From the NCBI GenBank assembly GCA_050180235.1, contig JBFXEJ010000025.1:1-59146 (forward strand): a stretch of 59,146 bases of DNA. The letters run 5' to 3'. Positions 32,391 to 41,905 of the stretch are shown here, piece after piece. How positions within the stretch are numbered: position 1 is the stretch's first letter; every line of letters begins with the position of its first letter. A model generated the notes under the pieces. It searched no databases, was not told where the DNA came from, and worked only from the letters and a program-made list of their open reading frames with translations. This stretch comes from JAABRU01 sp050180235 (GTDB lineage: Bacteria; Desulfobacterota; Desulfobacteria; Desulfobacterales; Desulfococcaceae). Made by a program: the position numbers and the translations under genes.

Positions 32391-33379
32391 AAAGACCGGT
32401 TATCACCTTTTTTAATAATAAGGGAGGGGTCGGGAAAACCTCTCTGGTTTATCATCTGGCATGGATGTTTGCTGAACAGGGAAAAAGAGTGGTTGCGGCT
32501 GATCTTGATCCACAGGCGAACCTGACTGCCGCGTTTCTGGATGAGGAACAGCTTGAAACCATCTGGAATGCAGAGTCTGAGCCAAATACCGTGTTCAGAG
32601 CGGTCAAACCCCTGACCGATGTGGGAGATATTCGCGAGCCTGTATTGCAGAGAATCCGCAGGGATTTGCATCTCGTGCCGGGTGATGTTTCTCTTTCCGG
32701 ATTTGAGGATGTTTTGGCTGAACAATGGCCCAACAGCATGGGGGATAACAATTTGTACCGCCCTTTCCGGATACTCACATCCTTCTGGCATGTGATGCAG
32801 CTTGCAGCAGAAAAAGTGGAAGCAGATATGATTCTGGTTGATGTGGGGCCGAATCTTGGAGCCATCAACCGATCTGTTCTGATTTCCACAGATTTTGTGA
32901 TTATTCCTCTGGGAGCCGATCTTTTTTCTTTGCAGGGTCTGAAAAATCTTGGGCCCACCCTGCGCTCTTGGCGTTCGCTGTGGAAAAAGCGGCTTGACAA
33001 CTGGGCGGAACCCCGATTTGATCTGCCGCAGGGACAGATGAAACCGGTCGGTTATCTCTGTCAGCAGCATGGTGTCCGCCTGAGCCGCCCTGTCAAAGCC
33101 TATGATAAGTGGGTTAACCGTATGCCTGCTGTATATCGGGAAAGCGTACTCAGTGAACCCGCGCAGGATATGATTCCCGCAAATGATCCCTTGTGTCTGG
33201 CCACCATTAAGCACTACCGCAGTCTTGTTCCCATGTCCCAGGAACACCGCAAACCTATATTCAGACTGACTTCCGCGGACGGGGCTATCGGAAGTCATGC
33301 CAATGCCGTGCAGGAGTCATACAGGGATTTCCGAAATCTGGCAAAAAAAATTGCTGAGGTGACAGGAATTTCATTATAG
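32387..33379 (+). CDS. ParA/MinD-type ATPase
   Basis: 330 residues from the ATG at 32387 (AAGGA 7 nt upstream, overlapping the previous stop). The deviant Walker A NNKGGVGKTSL is at ~10-20, then AADLDPQANLT and the Walker B-like MILVDVGPNLGAIN. Longer than most ParA proteins, with a ~100-residue C-terminal helical part. No ParB or parS lies nearby. Because it is coupled to the AlbA_2 ATPase, a non-partition function is likely. Confidence 0.87.
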   Translation: MKRPVITFFNNKGGVGKTSLVYHLAWMFAEQGKRVVAADLDPQANLTAAFLDEEQLETIWNAESEPNTVFRAVKPLTDVGDIREPVLQRIRRDLHLVPGDVSLSGFEDVLAEQWPNSMGDNNLYRPFRILTSFWHVMQLAAEKVEADMILVDVGPNLGAINRSVLISTDFVIIPLGADLFSLQGLKNLGPTLRSWRSLWKKRLDNWAEPRFDLPQGQMKPVGYLCQQHGVRLSRPVKAYDKWVNRMPAVYRESVLSEPAQDMIPANDPLCLATIKHYRSLVPMSQEHRKPIFRLTSADGAIGSHANAVQESYRDFRNLAKKIAEVTGISL

Positions 33380-33528
33380 GCATTGAACTGCGAAGAATTG
33401 TGCAGGTATGAATTGTCAATTTTCTGAAATCCCTGCGGTTATGATTTTTTTTGCCGATAGGAACGCACGCATATGTATCTGCGTTAATTTTGCGCCCATG
33501 CCTGTAAGCAGACTATAGTTCTTTTACC

Positions 33529-33622
33529 AACTTTTGTCCTCTGCAAAACGGATGGAGGAGTGCAAAAATTAAGCGGAGCGGTTTTTTGCACCTGCATCTG
33601 CTGTTCATAAAGGACAAATGTT
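33529..33622. repeat. MITE-like element, copy 2 (inverted relative to 18251)
   Basis: AACTTTTGTCCT at 33529-33540 and AGGACAAATGTT at 33611-33622, the latter with one mismatch. The core is the reverse complement of the 18251-18334 element, and flanks (AGTTCTTTTACC, AAGGAAAATACTA) are shared too, so the real unit is ~110 bp. Confidence 0.85.
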
Positions 33623-33655
33623 AAGGAAAATACTATTGCATCATTTCACTTAAAA

Positions 33656-33692
33656 TTGTAGGTCGGATTAGCGCAAGCGTAATCCGACAACC
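33656..33692. repeat. GTCGGATTAGCG hairpin repeat
   Basis: TAGGTCGGATTAGCGC-n-GCGTAATCCGAC forms a stem with a small loop. It is a widespread intergenic repeat type, and here may also end the AlbA/ParA transcript. The remainder of 33380-33788 has no gene. Confidence 0.75.
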
Positions 33693-33788
33693 CGGTATCC
33701 CTCCGAATATTCCCACAATTTAAGTTGAAACAATGCACTATATACCCACTGCCATAAAACAAATCGGATATCTGCGGCAAATGCTTCA

Positions 33789-33989
33789 TTACTTGGGTGC
33801 AGACTCCCGCACACCCAGTTTTTTTAAAATCAGGGCTATAGGGCAGAATTTGGAAAAACCGTACTGAAATAGATTCAGCCCCACAAAGGCCGTAAAAAAA
33901 TACCATCCCGGATGCACCCATGTGCCTAGTGCAAGACTCAGCAGAATGAATAGGCCCGCAATCACATGAATCCAGTCATTTACAGTCAT
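33789..33989 (-). CDS. DUF2892 (YgaP-like) inner-membrane protein
   Basis: 66 residues with two membrane spans (~6-25 and ~29-47), the second followed by FSKFCPIALILKKLG. This CP-containing C-terminus is the DUF2892 hallmark, seen fused to rhodanese in YgaP. AAGGAGA lies 7 nt before the ATG. Rhodanese-like function cannot be inferred because that domain is absent. Confidence 0.9.
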   Translation of the reverse strand: MTVNDWIHVIAGLFILLSLALGTWVHPGWYFFTAFVGLNLFQYGFSKFCPIALILKKLGVRESAPK

Positions 33990-34124
33990 ACTGATCTCCT
34001 TTTTCTGACAGTTGCGCCGGTCATTTCATGCGCCTGTTTTTTCGTCCATTCACCATTGCGTCCCTGATTCCCGGCATCGCCGCACTGCCTGTGCTGCATT
34101 AAAGTTTGTCATGATCACTGATGT

Positions 34125-34265
34125 TAGGCGATTTCCATGAAAAAATGTACCATCATTGCAGGGCGGGCACGGCTTTCTGTGCCCACAGTTTCAGCAGGAC
34201 GGCGGGCACAGAAAGCCGTGCCCGCCCTACGAAAAACGGTATAATCATTAATGGAAATCATCTTA
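34125..34265. mobile_element. MITE family B, copy 2
   Basis: TTAGGCGATTTCCATGAAAA at the left and TTAATGGAAATCATCTTA at the right. The core holds two facing GGGCGGGCACGGCTTTCTGTG-type units. It abuts MITE C copy 3, sharing the TTA at the joint. Confidence 0.85.
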
Positions 34266-34378
34266 GGCGATTTCTGAAAATAAATATCCCATTTCAGTTC
34301 ACATGCACAGGGCAAAAGCTGGAAGCTTTTGATACTTTGGTGGTATATTTTTTCTGGAAATCACCTTATATCAATTTT
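34264..34378. mobile_element. MITE family C, copy 3
   Basis: TAGGCGATTTCTGAAAATAA at the left and TTTTTTCTGGAAATCACCTTA at the right, in inverse orientation to copies 1 and 2. The core has GGGCAAAAGCTGGAAGCTTTTG. Confidence 0.85.
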
Positions 34379-35059
34379 CCATTGATTTTATACAATATTA
34401 TCAATTTTTCCGGGGTTCAGCGTGCGTGTGCAAAAAACCGCTCCGCTCAATTTTTGCACTCCTCCGGATCAGTCCGGGGCGGAACTGCAGATTGTATCAG
34501 GTCAATGGCGAATCGGTATTATTCCCGTTCACCGTCATTCCTGCGAAAGCAGGAATCCGTTAATTCCAATGTATTCCTGATACCGACTTTCGCCATTATG
34601 ACGATAGAGCATAATATAAGCAGATCGTGCACCAATACATTCAAAGATAAAGAAAAACTGCTGCATTGTCAATAATTCTGATTCGCTTCTTAATATGAAA
34701 TCTGATAAATAATAACTCATTGAACCTTGTGAAATTTTGTGTCTCTGCTTCTTCTCCGCAGACGCAAAACACCCGGAAAAATTTTTTTGGCGGGGTCAGC
34801 GGATTTATGCAGTATCGGACTTTAGGCAGTTGGACAAAGCAATACGGTTTTGCTATAAGATTTTAAAAAAATGTTTGTCATTCTGAATCCATGATGGTTT
34901 TGAAAAATTTCTGTTTTTGGGGACAGGCATCAGATACTATCGAAAATAAGGCATCTCATGCTTTTGGCCTTTTCATGTTCCTCAGCACATTCGGAACGCA
35001 TGTGCCACTTTTATTTCTGACATTATAGTGCAAACCTGAAAAAAATATGGAGAATGCCA
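34379..35059. other. Gene-poor repeat-rich stretch upstream of the kinase array
   Basis: Contains a fragment of the 18251-type element (TGCAAAAAACCGCTCCGC at ~34431) and a hairpin ATTCCTGCGAAAGCAGGAAT at 34537-34556. The latter unit is very common in proteobacterial genomes. A 61-codon minus frame at 34535-34720 reads through that hairpin and is not convincing. The last ~300 bp should hold the promoter for the first kinase, but I find no clear site. Confidence 0.5.
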
Positions 35060-38000
35060 ATGAACATAAAAACAAAAATCTGCATCATTCTTTTTTTTCT
35101 TCCGGCAAATGCTGTTTCGGGAATCTGTTCGGAAAATTCAGAACCGGCCCTGCGGCATAAAACCCTTGTCATCAGTCTGAGCAGAAATTTTGCGCCCCTG
35201 ACCTTCATCAATGCTGATGGAAAACCCGCGGGTCTGTTTGTTGACATATGGAAACTGTGGGCGGAAAAAACAGGACAGAAAATTGAATTTCTTCCCTCCA
35301 CATGGAATGAAAGCATTGAGAATCTGAAAAATGGTTCCGCTGATATTCATTCCGGGCTTGTCATTACCCCGGAGCGTGAACATAAGATGCTTTTTTCCAA
35401 ATCATTTTATGAAAATTCATCCTGTCTGTTTTTTCCGTTAAAGCAGGGAAAAATTCTGACACTCAAAGAGCTTTCCGGTCATAAAGTCGGGGTGGTCCGG
35501 AATTCCTCCCAGGAGGAATGGCTGAAAAAAAATCATCCGGATATTGAACCTGTTCTGTTTGAAAGCACGCGAGATGCCATTGTCAGTGCCGGAGACGGAA
35601 ATGTGAGAGCCATTGCGGATTCCTATCTCAGCACATACACGGATATTATGCGGCTGGGTCTGTCCGGCGAATTTGAATGCGGCAGAGACATCCTTTGCAC
35701 AACAACATTTCATGCCGGGGCTGCAAAAGAAAACAGAGAACTGATGAATCTGATTGACAAAGGTTTTGATGCCATCTCTGACAAAGAACTGTATGAAACT
35801 GAAAAACGATGGATACCTGATCCGGAAAAACGCTATTACCGGACTGATACAAAAAAAATCCGGCTGACTGCCAAAGAAATCCCGTGGCTCAAATCACACG
35901 GAACAGTCAGAATCGGAATCTTCCCTGATATCCCTCCTCTGAGAATTTATACAAAGGATGGGATAAAGGGATTTGATCTGGATTATCTGGAACTGATAAC
36001 ACAAAAAACCGGCATTCATTTTGAGCATATCCCTGTTGAATACGGCGGCGCGGCCGGAGCTGATGCAAAACTGAAATCCGGTGAAATTGATCTGTTTTAC
36101 AGTTTCATGATTCCCAAACGTATGGAATATAGCATATTCACAAAGCCTTTCACAGAATTCAAAGTCATCATCATCACCCGCAGTGATGCACCGTTCATGG
36201 ACGGTTTCAGAGCGCTGAGAGGCAGAAAAGTCGCAGTGATGAAAGGCCAGAGCCTTTACACAGCATTTTTAAGTCCCTATCCTGATATTGAACGGCTTGA
36301 ACTGGGCAGCATGGAAGAACTGTTCTCAGCCGTGTCTGAATCCAACGCCTATGCCACACTTTCCCTACCTCTGTTTGCCGGGTATCTGATGCAGAATTAT
36401 CCGAATCTGAAAATTGCCGGTGTTATGGACAGACCGGTGCTGCCTTACCAGTATGCTGTTCGCAGGGACTGGCCTGAACTGGCCGGTATTCTCAACAAAG
36501 TCATTGATTCCATCACACAGGAAGAGCGTGACGCAATTTTTCAGAAATGGTGCAGAATTAAAGTCGAATACCGTGCCAACTGGTCTGAAATTCTGAAATG
36601 GATTTATGCGGCCGGAATTTTCTTTATGATTGTTTTGGGAATATCCCTGTACTGGAACAGAAAACTGGCAAAAGAAATTTCAGAGCGCAGGCGCGCGGAG
36701 GAGGCACTGCGGGAGAAGGAACAAAGTCTGCAGGCCATTTTTGATATGGCAGGTGTTGCAATTGCCGTGACAGATGCAGGGGGAAAGATCCTTCAGCATA
36801 ACAAAGCACTGGAACAGTTGGTGGGATATACGGACGCGGAAATGGAAAATCTTCCGAACATTGCCATCAGTCATCCGGATGATGTCCGGATAACGGAAGA
36901 GCATATACAGAATATCCTTGCGGGAAAAACAGATTCCTACCGTCTGGAAAAGAGATATGTCCGCAAAGATGGAAGTGTCATATGGGCGGATGTGTCTGTG
37001 ACAGCAATCCGGGATGAAAACGGAGGCGTCCACAGACTGATCGGAGCCGGATTTGATATCAGCAGGCGCAGGCACGCGGAGGCAATGCTCAAGGAAAAGG
37101 ACACAATTTTTCAGGCGTTTATGGATAACAGTCCCATATATATTTTTTTCAAGGATCATAATATCCGGGCGGTGCAGCTTAGCCGGAATTATGAAAAAAT
37201 GCTGGGAATGCCGCTGGAAAATATTCTGGGCAAAACTATGGATGAACTTTTTCCCTCAGATATTGCCAAAAGTATGATCGAAGATGACAAAAAGATTCTT
37301 GACGAAGGAAAACTGGTTCAGATTGATGAGGAATTTAACGGACATTATTACACGACAATAAAGTTTCCGGTGAATATGGAAGGCAAACCCCGGATGCTCG
37401 CGGGTTTTACCATTGACATAACTGACCGTACACGGGCGGAACAGGCTTTGCGGGAGAGTGAGACAAGATGGCAGTTTGCTTTGGAAGGTGTCGGAGACGG
37501 CGTATGGGACTGGGATGCGCAGAACAATACAGTCTTTTTTTCGAATCAGTGGAAAAAAATGCTCGGATATGAGCCACATGAAATCGGTAACAGCCTTGAG
37601 GAATGGAGCAGACGTGTTCATTCGGATGACAAAGACTATGTTTACAGTCAGATAAACAGACATCTCTCAGGAGAGAGTCCCAGATATTCAAGCGAGCATC
37701 GGATTCAGTGCAAAGACGGCAGTTATAAATGGGTTCTGGACAGCGGAAAGGTGATGAGCCGGACAGTTGAGGGCAGGCCGCTGCGGGTTATTGGCACACA
37801 TAAGGATATTAGTGATCGCAGACGCACTGAGGAAGCCCTGCGTCAGAGTGAAGAACGTTTCCGCATGATTTTTGAAAAATCGCCCATAAGCATTGAGTTG
37901 TATGATGCAGACGGTGTACTGACACATATGAACCATGCCTGTATGGAACTGTTCGGAATACCTGATTTTTCCTGTGTAAAGGGTTTTAAGCTGTTTGCAA

Positions 38001-40609
38001 ATCCGCATTTTCATGATTCTCATAAGGAGAAGGTGCTACGGGGGGAATCTGTCAAATTTGAAGTTCCGTACAATTTTGAAGTTGTCCGGCAGATGAATCT
38101 CTTTCCCACATCCAAAACCGGAATCATTTATGCAGATATTTTGATCACCGCTCTCACAGACAAACAAAAGACAGTGTTCGGATATATGGTTCAGATACAG
38201 GATATTACCGAACGCAGACACGCTGAAAATCTGCTCAGGGAAAAAGAGCGCATGATGTCAGATATTATCAATTTCCTGCCCGATGCCATGTTTGTGATTG
38301 ACACACAGGGAAAGGTTCTTGCCTGGAACAGGGCAATGGAAACCATGACCGGCATAAACGCGGAGGATATTCTGGGCAAAGGGGACTATGAATATGCCAT
38401 TCCTTTTTACGGGGAACGCAGACCCATTCTGATTAATCTGGCACTTTCTTCTTCACCGGAAATTGAAAAAACATATAAGCAGATACAAAGAACCGGAGAT
38501 AAGATGACGGCTGAAAATTATTATCCCAGCCTTCTGGGAAAGGAAACATGGCTGTTCGGACATGCCTGTGTTCTCAGAAATTCACAGAGGGAAATTATCG
38601 GAGCCATTGAATCCATCCGCGATATCACCCATCGCAAATTTGCAGAGATTGAACTGAAAAAAGCCAAAGCATGGTCTGAGGAACGAAGCAGGGCAGCAGA
38701 ATCAGCGACCCTTGCCAAATCCGAATTTCTGGCAAACATGAGTCATGAAATCCGCACACCCATGAATGCAGTTGTCAACATGACCCGGCTGCTTCTGGAT
38801 ACAGACTTGAATGATCAACAGCGGGATTATGCCGAAACCGCAGTGATGTCTTCGGAAATCCTGCTTTCCTTAATCAATGACATTCTGGATTTTTCCAAGA
38901 TCGAGGCCGGAAAGCTGGAACTGGAAAACAGGGATTTCAGCCTCAGGGACAGTCTTGAATCTGTGGTAAAAATTCTCACCCCCAAAGCCGGGGAAAAAAG
39001 ACTGTGGCTGACATATGGCATTGATCCGGATGTGTATACCCATGTTATGGGTGATCCTGTTCGCGTGCGCCAGATTCTGCTGAATTTTATGAACAATGCA
39101 ATCAAATTCACTGAAAAGGGAGGTATAAACATCCGTGTATCTGCACAGAATCAGACAGACACGCATATCACTTTGAAATTTGAGGTGGAAGACACGGGCA
39201 TCGGCATTCCCGCTGATCGCATGGACAAACTGTTTCAGCCTTTTTCCCAGGCTGACAGTTCCACCACACGCAAATACGGCGGCACAGGACTGGGGCTTGT
39301 GATTTCAAAACAACTGGCTGAACTTATGGGAGGATCAGTCGGGGTGGAAAGTGAGGATGGCAAAGGTTCGGTCTTCTGGTTTAAAGTAAAAATGCGGAAG
39401 GCGGAAGGCAAAATGATGAATGGTGAATGTTCAGTGCTTAATGAAACAGCAGCAGAATCTGTTCTTCATTCACCATTAATAATTAATCATTCATTGCACA
39501 TCCTTGTGGCTGAAGACAATATGTTCAATCAGAAAGTTATATTGGCAATCCTGAAAAAATTCTGTCTTGCTGCCGATATTGCCGGCAACGGCATGGAAAC
39601 GGTGGATGCTCTCAGGAAAAAGCACTATGATCTTGTTTTTATGGATATACAGATGCCGGAGATGGACGGAATTACGGCAGCACGCATGATCAGAAATCCG
39701 GGTTCAGGTGTTCTGAATCCGGATGTTCCCATTATTGCCATGACCGCAAATGTGACAAAAGAGGATCGGCAGAAATGCCTTGACGCGGGAATGAACGACT
39801 ATATTTCAAAGCCGATAAGTACGGACAAACTTCTGTCAGTTATCAATTATCAGTTATCAGTGAACAGCGGCCAGTTATCAGTAAACAGTGGCCAGTTACC
39901 GGTAAACAATGATTCACTTACAACTGATAACTGTTCACTGAGCACTGAAATTTTTAACCGTCATGACTTCCTGAACCGTATGGGCGGGAGTGAAGCTCTG
40001 TTAAAAGAAATGATTGCTGATATCCCCGCTCATTTTTCCGAAGTGATTGCACAGTTAAAGACGGCTTCGGACAAAAGGGATGCAGCGGAGACAGGGCGTC
40101 TGGCACATTTTCTCAGGGGAATCAGTGCCAATGTTTCGGCTGAGAGAATCAGGGACATTGCCTGTCAGATTGAACTTGCGGCAAAAGATTGCGGAACAGA
40201 CACGGTAATCAATCTGACGGACAGACTGGAACATGAGACTGAGATGTTCCGCTCAGCAGTGTCTGAGATGTTTCCGGAACTTTTTCAGTCCCTTGAGGAG
40301 GCTGAACCTGATGAGGAACCTGAAACTGTTCCTGAAGAAACAAAACTCCGTGTTCCGGAACTGATCCGGATGCTGGAGAATAAATTTCTTCCTGAATGGA
40401 AAAAATACACAGAAGCCTTTTTTATTGAGGAAACAGAAAAACTTGCAGAAAAACTTAGACTTGCCGGAGCTGAATACGGGTTCGCTTTTCTGATCCGCTA
40501 CAGTGACAGACTGCATAGAGCTGTAAAAAATTACAATTTCAGTGAATGGGAAAAACTTGTATCTGAATTTCCGGAAATTATGGAAAGAATCAGGAAAATG
40601 GGGGAATGA
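35060..40609 (+). CDS. Hybrid sensor kinase 1: 2 SBP, 5 PAS, HisKA, HATPase, REC, HPt
   Basis: 1849 residues from the ATG at 35060 (GGAGA 7 nt upstream; an ATG 6 bp earlier is too close to it). Signal peptide ~1-23; two SBP_bac_3-like periplasmic domains (~36-258, ~270-505); a membrane span ~514-533; five PAS domains (~557-670, 684-793, 800-920, 933-1054, 1065-1195). The kinase core has H1229 in MSHEIRTPMNA, N-box NFMNNAIKF and G-box GGTGLGLVISKQ. Receiver D1529 (FMDIQMPEMDG) and HPt H1683 (AHFLRG) follow, then a ~90-residue C-terminal helical domain. Linkers contain in-frame repeats near 39405-39500 and 39836-39948. Solutes are probably sensed in the periplasm. No output regulator is nearby. 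Confidence 0.93.
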   Translation: MNIKTKICIILFFLPANAVSGICSENSEPALRHKTLVISLSRNFAPLTFINADGKPAGLFVDIWKLWAEKTGQKIEFLPSTWNESIENLKNGSADIHSGLVITPEREHKMLFSKSFYENSSCLFFPLKQGKILTLKELSGHKVGVVRNSSQEEWLKKNHPDIEPVLFESTRDAIVSAGDGNVRAIADSYLSTYTDIMRLGLSGEFECGRDILCTTTFHAGAAKENRELMNLIDKGFDAISDKELYETEKRWIPDPEKRYYRTDTKKIRLTAKEIPWLKSHGTVRIGIFPDIPPLRIYTKDGIKGFDLDYLELITQKTGIHFEHIPVEYGGAAGADAKLKSGEIDLFYSFMIPKRMEYSIFTKPFTEFKVIIITRSDAPFMDGFRALRGRKVAVMKGQSLYTAFLSPYPDIERLELGSMEELFSAVSESNAYATLSLPLFAGYLMQNYPNLKIAGVMDRPVLPYQYAVRRDWPELAGILNKVIDSITQEERDAIFQKWCRIKVEYRANWSEILKWIYAAGIFFMIVLGISLYWNRKLAKEISERRRAEEALREKEQSLQAIFDMAGVAIAVTDAGGKILQHNKALEQLVGYTDAEMENLPNIAISHPDDVRITEEHIQNILAGKTDSYRLEKRYVRKDGSVIWADVSVTAIRDENGGVHRLIGAGFDISRRRHAEAMLKEKDTIFQAFMDNSPIYIFFKDHNIRAVQLSRNYEKMLGMPLENILGKTMDELFPSDIAKSMIEDDKKILDEGKLVQIDEEFNGHYYTTIKFPVNMEGKPRMLAGFTIDITDRTRAEQALRESETRWQFALEGVGDGVWDWDAQNNTVFFSNQWKKMLGYEPHEIGNSLEEWSRRVHSDDKDYVYSQINRHLSGESPRYSSEHRIQCKDGSYKWVLDSGKVMSRTVEGRPLRVIGTHKDISDRRRTEEALRQSEERFRMIFEKSPISIELYDADGVLTHMNHACMELFGIPDFSCVKGFKLFANPHFHDSHKEKVLRGESVKFEVPYNFEVVRQMNLFPTSKTGIIYADILITALTDKQKTVFGYMVQIQDITERRHAENLLREKERMMSDIINFLPDAMFVIDTQGKVLAWNRAMETMTGINAEDILGKGDYEYAIPFYGERRPILINLALSSSPEIEKTYKQIQRTGDKMTAENYYPSLLGKETWLFGHACVLRNSQREIIGAIESIRDITHRKFAEIELKKAKAWSEERSRAAESATLAKSEFLANMSHEIRTPMNAVVNMTRLLLDTDLNDQQRDYAETAVMSSEILLSLINDILDFSKIEAGKLELENRDFSLRDSLESVVKILTPKAGEKRLWLTYGIDPDVYTHVMGDPVRVRQILLNFMNNAIKFTEKGGINIRVSAQNQTDTHITLKFEVEDTGIGIPADRMDKLFQPFSQADSSTTRKYGGTGLGLVISKQLAELMGGSVGVESEDGKGSVFWFKVKMRKAEGKMMNGECSVLNETAAESVLHSPLIINHSLHILVAEDNMFNQKVILAILKKFCLAADIAGNGMETVDALRKKHYDLVFMDIQMPEMDGITAARMIRNPGSGVLNPDVPIIAMTANVTKEDRQKCLDAGMNDYISKPISTDKLLSVINYQLSVNSGQLSVNSGQLPVNNDSLTTDNCSLSTEIFNRHDFLNRMGGSEALLKEMIADIPAHFSEVIAQLKTASDKRDAAETGRLAHFLRGISANVSAERIRDIACQIELAAKDCGTDTVINLTDRLEHETEMFRSAVSEMFPELFQSLEEAEPDEEPETVPEETKLRVPELIRMLENKFLPEWKKYTEAFFIEETEKLAEKLRLAGAEYGFAFLIRYSDRLHRAVKNYNFSEWEKLVSEFPEIMERIRKMGE
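39405..39500 (+). repeat. In-frame palindromic repeat in kinase 1 HATPase-REC linker
   Basis: AAAATGATGAATGGTGAATG at the left faces CATTCACCATTAATAATTAA further right, giving an imperfect hairpin. It lies between the end of the HATPase domain and the first strand of the receiver. Confidence 0.8.
39836..39948 (+). repeat. In-frame TCAGTTATCAGTG repeats in kinase 1 REC-HPt linker
   Basis: Three direct CAGTTATCAGT(A/G)AACAG-like units, then ACAACTGATAACTGTTCACTG inverted units. They translate into a serine/asparagine-rich linker (QLSVNSGQLSVNSGQ). Same repeat as at 19115-19177. Confidence 0.88.
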
Positions 40610-40615
40610 GGATAA

Positions 40616-40672
40616 AGCAGCACAAGCTTCCAGCTTGTGCCGCCCATAAACAAACTGGAAGCTTTTACTACT
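40616..40672. repeat. Fragment of MITE C core
   Basis: GCAGCACAAGCTTCCAGCTTGTGCC and AACTGGAAGCTTTTACTACTTT units match the core of the 30997-31154 element, but the GGTGATTTC ends are missing. Confidence 0.6.
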
Positions 40673-40722
40673 TTATTTCCGATAATGTCCAATGCAGGAT
40701 TATTTACAACAACTATATGAAT

Positions 40723-40790
40723 AAGCTATGGATTTATCCATAGCTTCAAAACAAATATGAATAAGCTATGGATTTATCCATAGCTTATTC
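40723..40790. repeat. Twin AAGCTATGGATTTATCC hairpins upstream of the binding protein
   Basis: Two palindromes, 40723-40746 and 40759-40790, share ATAAGCTATGGATTTATCC and its complement; the second has longer arms (GAATAAGC...GCTTATTC). They end ~20 bp before the ATG at 40811, right next to its ribosome site CGGAG. They could be paired operators or RNA stems controlling translation. Confidence 0.8.
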
Positions 40791-40810
40791 AAACAAACGG
40801 AGATTCTGTT

Positions 40811-41905
40811 ATGAAAAAAACTGTTGTAACTGGCATCATTGGGATTTGTCTTATCAGCGCAGGCGCAATCCTGTGGCTCCATGAACATAAACCCAGGCCT
40901 ATCCCGGTTGGCATTGTCTGCTGGATGGGTTCAGGAGCTGTGGTGGGTTCCAGTGAAATCAGTGCATCCACACTGTTTCTGGAAGAGCATCCGGACAGCC
41001 GCATTCAGCCGGTTCTGGTGGACGATCATTGGAAGCCTGAGAAAACTCCTGCTGTAATTACGGAAGCTATGAACAGTGGAGTACGTTTTTTTATTTCCAG
41101 CCATCCATCCAACTGTGCGGTTGCCAGTGTTCATCTGTTTGCAGACTCTTCCGCACTTCTTATCAACGCGGCTGCAACCAGCTCTGCACTGAGCGGAAAG
41201 GATGATTATCACCTGCGCGTTATTGCAGATGCGGAGCAGGAGCAGAGATCCATTGCCCGGTTTGTCAGCACTTTGCCCGGTTCCCGGATGCTGGTGCTTC
41301 AGGATGATGGCAATCTGCCTTACACAGATCCTGCTTTTGTCTTTTTTTCCGAAGAACTGGGCAGACAGGGGAAGTGGCAGACCGTTCACCGGAAACTGCG
41401 GGTTTCAGATTTTAATCCAAAAGAATTTGACGGCCTTATGTCGGAGCAGTTTGATGCCCTGTACATTTTGGCTGGCAGTTTTCAGGCATCCATTGCAAAT
41501 ATAGCTCAACTGTTCCATTATCATCATCCGGATGCTCCCATTATCCTGACCCCCTGGACCCGATCCCCGGCCCTTCTGGAAATGACAGGCTCCGCGATTT
41601 CACGCATAATTCTGCCCAGCCAGTATCCATCCCGTTTTGCTGATGCAGCATTTGAAAGTTATTTCCGGCGGTTCAGGAAACGCTTTGACTATGAACCCCA
41701 TTCCATGACCATAGGCGTATGGCAGGCTCTGGAACTGATGGATCAGGCATTTGCAGCCGGGCATGACACACCGGAATCTGTAAAAAAATACCTGCTTTCA
41801 GGCCGGGTTCATCAAACCAGCCTCGGCCCGGTTCAGTTTGATCAGTATGGGGATGTCACCCAGAAATTTTATTTCCTGCGCGATCTCAAAAAGGAACTGC
41901 AATAA
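40811..41905 (+). CDS. Periplasmic binding protein, type I fold (Peripla_BP_6-like)
   Basis: 364 residues. An N-terminal hydrophobic segment (~7-23) is a signal peptide or anchor. The rest has the type I periplasmic-binding fold of branched-chain amino acid receptors (VGIVCWMGSGAVVGSSE at the start, AVITEAMNSGVRFFISSH, and FDALYILAGSFQASIANIAQ). No ABC permease or ATPase is adjacent. Its stop overlaps the start of kinase 2 (TAATG), so it most likely presents a ligand to that kinase rather than to a transporter. CGGAG lies 8 nt before the ATG. Confidence 0.85.
   Translation: MKKTVVTGIIGICLISAGAILWLHEHKPRPIPVGIVCWMGSGAVVGSSEISASTLFLEEHPDSRIQPVLVDDHWKPEKTPAVITEAMNSGVRFFISSHPSNCAVASVHLFADSSALLINAAATSSALSGKDDYHLRVIADAEQEQRSIARFVSTLPGSRMLVLQDDGNLPYTDPAFVFFSEELGRQGKWQTVHRKLRVSDFNPKEFDGLMSEQFDALYILAGSFQASIANIAQLFHYHHPDAPIILTPWTRSPALLEMTGSAISRIILPSQYPSRFADAAFESYFRRFRKRFDYEPHSMTIGVWQALELMDQAFAAGHDTPESVKKYLLSGRVHQTSLGPVQFDQYGDVTQKFYFLRDLKKELQ

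Noticed and set aside
34535..34720. 61-codon minus-strand frame
   Set aside because: Half of it is the ATTCCTGCGAAAGCAGGAAT repeat and there is no ribosome site; likely chance or a relic.
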